Shown here in pieces: positions 6,441 through 10,095 of a stretch of 10,095 nucleotides of DNA. The notes below the pieces were generated by a model. It worked only from the letters and a program-made list of their open reading frames with translations, ran no database searches and had not been told where the DNA came from. The position numbers and the translations under genes are program-made. The DNA comes from an uncultured Lachnospiraceae bacterium. Its GTDB lineage: Bacteria; Bacillota; Clostridia; Lachnospirales; Lachnospiraceae. How positions within the stretch are numbered: position 1 is the stretch's first letter; the number at the start of each line of letters is the position of its first letter. Where the stretch lies: the NCBI GenBank assembly GCA_946537585.1, contig CAMNFX010000033.1, positions 1 to 10,095 on the forward strand, given 5' to 3'.

Positions 6441-6446
6441 TAAAAT
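6418..6446 (+). promoter_or_regulatory. Probable promoter of yebC inside the end of the MATE gene
   Basis: TTGCAA (6418-6423) as -35 and TAAAAT (6441-6446) as -10 are 17 bases apart. The TGA stop codon of the MATE gene (6438-6440) directly precedes the -10 and supplies the TGN of an extended -10. Transcription would start near 6453, within the palindrome at 6450-6462. The call is by motif match only. Confidence 0.5.
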
Positions 6447-6449
6447 ATT

Positions 6450-6462
6450 TAGGTTAAACCTA
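6450..6462. promoter_or_regulatory. Perfect 13-base palindrome, operator-like, upstream of yebC
   Basis: TAGGTT-A-AACCTA is a perfect inverted repeat with a single central base. It lies 28 bases before the yebC start and coincides with the predicted transcription start. It could be an operator or a short leader hairpin. No regulator is known from the sequence. Confidence 0.45.
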
Positions 6463-6490
6463 TATCAAAGATTTACAGGAGAGGTAATTT

Positions 6491-7222
6491 ATGTCAGGAC
6501 ATTCCAAATTTGCCAATATTCGTGCCAAGAAAGAAAAGAACGACGCTGCAAAGGGTAAGATCTATACCATTATCGGTCGTGAGATCGCAATCGCGGTCAA
6601 GGAAGGCGGTCCTGATCCTGCCAACAATTTCAAGCTGAAGTTTGTGATTCAGAAGGCCAAGGCCGCAAATATGCCCAACGATACCATCGAGAGAGGCATC
6701 AAGAAGGCTGCCGGCGCAGACGGCGGCGCTGATTACCAGCAGCTCCGTTATGAAGGATACGGTGTAGGCGGTGTAGCGATCATTGTAGACGCGCTTACGG
6801 ATAATAAGAACCGTACGGCCGCCAATGTCAAATCAGCCTTCACCAAGGGCCAGGGCTCTCTTGGCGCGCAGAACTCCGTCTCCTTCATGTTTGAAAGAAA
6901 GGGACAGATCATTATCGACCGGGAAGAGTACGAAGGAAGCGGCGATGAGCTGATGGAGATCGCACTCGAGGCCGGAGCAGAGGATCTGAAGGAAGAAGAG
7001 GACAGCTTCGAGATCGTAACAGATCCGGATGATTTTGATTCCGTCCGTGAGGCGCTTGACGCAGCCGGCATCCCCATGGCCGAGGCTGAGATTGCCATGA
7101 TCCCGCTGAACACTGTCTCCGTAACGGATGAGCAGATGGTCAAGAATCTGCGCCGTACTCTGGACCTTCTTGATGAAGATGACGATGTACAGCAGTATTA
7201 TACCAACTGGGAAGAAGAATAA
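6491..7222 (+). CDS. yebC: YebC/PmpR family protein
   Basis: Members of this family were long annotated as DNA-binding transcription regulators (PmpR). More recent work assigns YebC-type proteins to the ribosome, where they relieve stalling on proline-rich stretches. The 243-residue product has the normal length. It opens with the signature MSGHSKFANI (usually MSGHSKWANI), followed by KGKIYTIIGREI at 21-32. It continues with AKAANMPNDTIERGIKKAAG at 56-75, YEGYGVGGVAIIVD at 87-100 and NRTAANVKSAFTKGQGSLG at 107-125. The C-terminus is strongly acidic. The start has AGGAGAGG at 6477-6484, 6 bases upstream. It sits 50 bases after the MATE gene with its own likely promoter and is followed after 31 bases by rqcH. 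The family is certain; the molecular role is known only for homologues. Confidence 0.95.
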   Translation: MSGHSKFANIRAKKEKNDAAKGKIYTIIGREIAIAVKEGGPDPANNFKLKFVIQKAKAANMPNDTIERGIKKAAGADGGADYQQLRYEGYGVGGVAIIVDALTDNKNRTAANVKSAFTKGQGSLGAQNSVSFMFERKGQIIIDREEYEGSGDELMEIALEAGAEDLKEEEDSFEIVTDPDDFDSVREALDAAGIPMAEAEIAMIPLNTVSVTDEQMVKNLRRTLDLLDEDDDVQQYYTNWEEE

Positions 7223-7236
7223 CTGATCCCGATCAG
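7223..7236. repeat. Short inverted repeat between yebC and rqcH
   Basis: CTGATC-CC-GATCAG is a perfect 6-bp dyad beginning immediately after the yebC stop codon. As RNA it would form a 5-bp stem with a CCCG loop. No T tract follows, so it is not an intrinsic terminator. The rqcH ribosome binding site (GGAG, 7243-7246) starts 7 bases downstream. It may stabilise the yebC 3' end. Confidence 0.4.
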
Positions 7237-7253
7237 CTTGCCGGAGTATCTGT

Positions 7254-9137
7254 ATGGCTTTTGACGGCATCGCAGCTGCGGCTGCAGTCAGTGAATTGAA
7301 TGACAGACTGCTTATGGGCAGTATCAGCAAAGTAGCTCAACCTGAAAAGGATGAGCTACTTTTAACGGTAAAAAATAACCGTCAGCAGCTCAGACTTACG
7401 ATATCCGCAAACGCTTCCACTCCCATGATCTGCCTTAGGGAGGAAAATGCCGTTTCTCCCGTGACAGCTCCGAATTTCTGCATGGCGCTCCGCAAGCACA
7501 TCGGCGGAGGCAGGATCAAACGTATTTTTCAGCCTTCCTCAGCCTTTCGTACAGACGGGACAGCTCTTCATGAGGGACTTGAACGCATCATCGTTTTTGT
7601 GATCGAACATCTTGACGAGATGGGAGACTTGAGTGAAAAGTACCTGATCTGCGAGCTGATGGGGAAGCATTCCAATATCATCCTCACAAAACAGGATCTC
7701 ACGATCATTGACAGCATCAAGCACGTCTCTCATATGACCTCCTCCGTACGTGAGGTCCTTCCCGGCAGGACTTATTTTATTCCCGACGCCGCAGGAAAGG
7801 CCAATCCCATGGAGCTGTATAAAGAGGAAAGTGCTTTTGCCGGCCTCATGCTTGGACCCGGTCAGGAAAATGACGGCGGGACGGGTGGAATCAGTATTTA
7901 TAAGCATCTCTACATGTCCGTCACCGGCATCAGTCCATCCGTATCCGGAGAGATCCTGTACAGGGCGGGGGTCGATCCTGATCTTCCCCACGGACAGCTT
8001 TCGGAAGATGAGCTCCACCGGATGTATACTGCTTTTTCCGGTATCATTTCAGATGTTGCTGCTGAACATTTTGTACCCAATATCATTTATGACGGCGAGA
8101 GGCTGTCGGAGTTTTCGGCGATCCGTCTCAGTTCTCTTGAGGGAGGCTCCCTGCACGCCGAGGAGTATGAAAGCATCTCCGAGGTTATACAGCTGTATTA
8201 TAGCCGAAAAGACAGACAGAACCGCATCCGTGCCAAGTCGGAGGACATACGCCGCGTTTTGAAAACGCTCACCGAAAGGGCCTCCAGAAAACTGGAGCTT
8301 CTGGAAAAGCAGCTGAAAGATACGGATAAAAGAGACCGCTTTCGCATATATGGCGAATTGATCAATACCTATGGCTATGAGCTTGAAGGCGGCGAGAGCG
8401 AGCTTTTGTGCAGTAACTATTATGACGAGGGGCGTGAGATCAGGATCCCGCTTGATCCCATGCTTTCCGCACAGGATAATGCCAAGCGCTATTTTGAACG
8501 CTACCAGAAGCTGAAACGCACCAGAGAGGCTGTTACGGAGCAGATCGACGAATGCCGTCAGACTCTCTGGCATCTTGATTCTGTTTCCGCGTCTCTGGTT
8601 TTGTGCGAAACGGAAGCTGACTTAAATGAACTGCGGCGTGAGATGGCCGATGCAGGATATATCCGCGGACAGAGAAGCACCGATAAAAACGGAAGGCCTG
8701 TAAGCGGCGCAAAGGGGAGCCGCAAGGACGATAAAAAGTCGAAACCGCTGCACTTTGTGAGCTCGGACGGGATCGATATTTACGTCGGACGCAACAACTA
8801 TCAGAATGAGGAGCTTGATTTCAAGCTCGCAGACAATAATGACTGGTGGTTTCATGCGAAAAACATCCCCGGCTCCCATGTGATCGCCAAAACGGGAAAC
8901 CGGGAGCTTCCGGATCAGACCTGTCTGGAAGCCGCATCCCTTGCGGCCTGGTATTCGAAGGCCGGAGGAGCATTCGGAGGAAGCGAGAGGATCACATCCG
9001 GCGGTGAAAATCCCGGAAAGATCGAAGTGGATTATGTCCGGAAAAAGGAACTGAAAAGAGTTCCCGGAGCAGCCCCCGGATTCGTGATTTATCACACGAA
9101 TTACAGCATACTCGTTGAACCGAAAGAATCAATTTGA
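7254..9137 (+). CDS. rqcH: RqcH, NFACT family ribosome quality control factor
   Basis: RqcH (Rqc2/NEMF homologue; formerly FbpA-like fibronectin-binding protein, B. subtilis YloA) binds 50S subunits with a blocked nascent chain. It adds C-terminal alanine tails that mark the chain for proteolysis. The 627-residue product has the NFACT-N domain from MAFDGI (1-6) through FCMALRKHIGGGRI (75-88) and YLICELMGKHSNIIL (130-144). A helix-hairpin-helix-like part follows at about 218-245, then a charged coiled coil at about 320-460. The C-terminal NFACT-R domain (about 499-625) contains HFVSSDGIDIYVGRNNYQNE and WWFHAKNIPGSHV. The usual functional Asp-Arg pair (Asp97-Arg98 in Bacillus) reads Glu110-Arg111 here, and about 13 extra residues precede it. 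The start has GGAG at 7243-7246, 7 bases upstream. It probably shares a transcript with yebC. Confidence 0.95.
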   Translation: MAFDGIAAAAAVSELNDRLLMGSISKVAQPEKDELLLTVKNNRQQLRLTISANASTPMICLREENAVSPVTAPNFCMALRKHIGGGRIKRIFQPSSAFRTDGTALHEGLERIIVFVIEHLDEMGDLSEKYLICELMGKHSNIILTKQDLTIIDSIKHVSHMTSSVREVLPGRTYFIPDAAGKANPMELYKEESAFAGLMLGPGQENDGGTGGISIYKHLYMSVTGISPSVSGEILYRAGVDPDLPHGQLSEDELHRMYTAFSGIISDVAAEHFVPNIIYDGERLSEFSAIRLSSLEGGSLHAEEYESISEVIQLYYSRKDRQNRIRAKSEDIRRVLKTLTERASRKLELLEKQLKDTDKRDRFRIYGELINTYGYELEGGESELLCSNYYDEGREIRIPLDPMLSAQDNAKRYFERYQKLKRTREAVTEQIDECRQTLWHLDSVSASLVLCETEADLNELRREMADAGYIRGQRSTDKNGRPVSGAKGSRKDDKKSKPLHFVSSDGIDIYVGRNNYQNEELDFKLADNNDWWFHAKNIPGSHVIAKTGNRELPDQTCLEAASLAAWYSKAGGAFGGSERITSGGENPGKIEVDYVRKKELKRVPGAAPGFVIYHTNYSILVEPKESI

Positions 9138-9143
9138 TAGAAT
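9115..9143 (+). promoter_or_regulatory. Probable promoter of yicC overlapping the rqcH stop
   Basis: TTGAAC (9115-9120) as -35 and TAGAAT (9138-9143) as -10 are 17 bases apart. The rqcH stop codon TGA (9135-9137) supplies the TGN of an extended -10. The geometry is the same as in the candidate yebC promoter. It would give a leader of about 70 bases. Confidence 0.5.
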
Positions 9144-9187
9144 GTAACTGTTTAAGCGGGGCGAAAGTGTGTAGCGCAAAGCCGCGC

Positions 9188-9203
9188 GAGCTTATATAAG
9201 CTC
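9188..9203. promoter_or_regulatory. Perfect 16-base palindrome before the yicC ribosome binding site
   Basis: GAGCTTATATAAGCTC is fully self-complementary. As RNA it forms a 6-bp stem with an ATAT loop, ending 4 bases before the ribosome binding site AAAGGA (9208-9213). It could be an operator, or a leader hairpin that affects translation or is cut by an RNase. No T tract follows, so it is not a terminator. Confidence 0.5.
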
Positions 9204-9220
9204 TCAGAAAGGACTTAACT

Positions 9221-10095
9221 ATGTCTGGAATCAAAAGCATGACCGGTTTTGGCCGTGCAGAGACAGTAACGGATGATTACCGCATTCTTGTGGAGATCAA
9301 GTCAGTCAATCACAGATACCTGGATCTGTCCATCAAAATGCCCAGACGGTTCAATTGTTTTGAGGCACGTCTCCGTCAGCTTCTGAAGGAATACATTGAA
9401 CGCGGAAAAACAGATGTCTATATCACTTTTGATGACTATACCGAAGGCAGCCGCCGCCTTATATACAATCACGAGCTGGCAGCCGAATATCTTGCACATC
9501 TTAAGCAGATGGAAAAGGATTTCGGTATCAGAAACGATATCAGCACCTCCTCTCTGGCACGCTTTCCCGATGTGCTCATGACTGAAGAGGGCAGCGACGA
9601 CGAAGACAGGCTCTGGGAGCTTCTTGAGCCCGTTGTGCGGAAGGCGGCTCTGAATTTCTCTGAGGAACGGGAACGGGAAGGCAGCAACTTAAGGAACGAT
9701 CTTCTCGGAAAGCTGCAGCAGATAGCTGACTGTGTAGAGAGCATCATACAGTTTTCCCCGTCTGTGGTGGAGGATTACCGCAGCCGTCTCTATGCAAAAG
9801 TCTGTGAAACGCTGAGCGATGCAGGACTGAGCGCAGATGAGGGACGTATCGTAACAGAAGTAACGATCTACGCGGACAAGGTATGTACCGACGAAGAAAT
9901 GGTACGTCTCAAGAGCCATACCGCTGCCATGAGATCCAAGCTGGAAAAGGGCGGCAGCTGCGGAAGAGAACTCGACTTCATCGCACAGGAAATGAACCGG
10001 GAAGCAAACACGACACTCTCCAAGGCCAACAATCTTCAGATTGCCGACACGGCCATCGCCCTCAAGACCGCAATCGAAAAAGTAAGAGAACAGGT
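9221..10095 (+). CDS. yicC: YicC/YloC family endoribonuclease, cut by the window edge
   Basis: Homologues (E. coli YicC, B. subtilis YloC) are reported endoribonucleases acting in mRNA and small-RNA turnover. The 291 codons seen are nearly the full family length; only the last few residues and the stop lie past the right edge. The N-terminal YicC domain starts with SMTGFGRAE at 6-14 and contains EIKSVNHRYLDLSIKMP at 25-41. The C-terminal DUF1732 domain has ELDFIAQEMNREANT at 250-264 and ALKTAIEKVREQ at the edge. The start has AAAGGA at 9208-9213, 7 bases upstream; an internal Met7 lacks its own binding site. In Bacillus, yloA (rqcH) and yloC lie close together upstream of remA, gmk and rpoZ, so those genes may follow here. 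Confidence 0.95.
   Translation, partial: MSGIKSMTGFGRAETVTDDYRILVEIKSVNHRYLDLSIKMPRRFNCFEARLRQLLKEYIERGKTDVYITFDDYTEGSRRLIYNHELAAEYLAHLKQMEKDFGIRNDISTSSLARFPDVLMTEEGSDDEDRLWELLEPVVRKAALNFSEEREREGSNLRNDLLGKLQQIADCVESIIQFSPSVVEDYRSRLYAKVCETLSDAGLSADEGRIVTEVTIYADKVCTDEEMVRLKSHTAAMRSKLEKGGSCGRELDFIAQEMNREANTTLSKANNLQIADTAIALKTAIEKVREQ

Noticed and set aside
7223-7236. Terminator between yebC and rqcH
   Set aside because: The dyad is short and has no T tract after it, so cotranscription of the two genes is more likely.

Overview
The window carries a chromosomal block of conserved housekeeping genes, all on the + strand. It most likely comes from a Bacillota/Clostridia genome, and Lachnospiraceae-like is my best guess. 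The reasons are a Rex repressor, a Gram-positive type RqcH (NFACT protein) followed by YicC as in Bacillus (yloA/yloC region), strong AGGAGG ribosome binding sites, classical TTGACA/TATAAT promoters, and an intermediate G+C content. No mobile element, tRNA, rRNA or CRISPR array is visible.

Layout. Positions 1-411 hold no gene: small inverted repeats, then a promoter with an extended -10 and a structured leader for rpsB. rpsB (ribosomal protein S2) and tsf (elongation factor Ts) form a two-gene unit that ends in a strong intrinsic terminator near 2238-2275. Positions 2276-2540 hold no convincing gene. They contain a compact, repeat- and hairpin-rich stretch (about 2284-2430), followed by a perfect-consensus promoter for rex with an inverted repeat across its -35 box. 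Next come rex, acpS, alr and a MATE-family exporter; the last three overlap by 4 and 1 bases and are probably translated in a coupled way. yebC, rqcH and an almost complete yicC follow. yebC and yicC each appear to have their own promoter, and in both the extended -10 begins in the stop codon of the gene before.

How the genes work together. rpsB-tsf supply translation. rex senses the NADH/NAD+ ratio. acpS activates acyl carrier protein. alr makes D-alanine for peptidoglycan. The MATE protein exports unknown small molecules. yebC, rqcH and yicC form a run concerned with ribosome stalling, rescue of stalled nascent chains and RNA turnover.

No wholly new multi-gene system is apparent. The points most worth a second look are a roughly 60-residue charged, alanine-rich insertion inside the alanine racemase; a small insertion plus an Asp-to-Glu change at the functional DR motif of RqcH; the structured intergenic element between tsf and rex; and several operator-like dyads at promoters.
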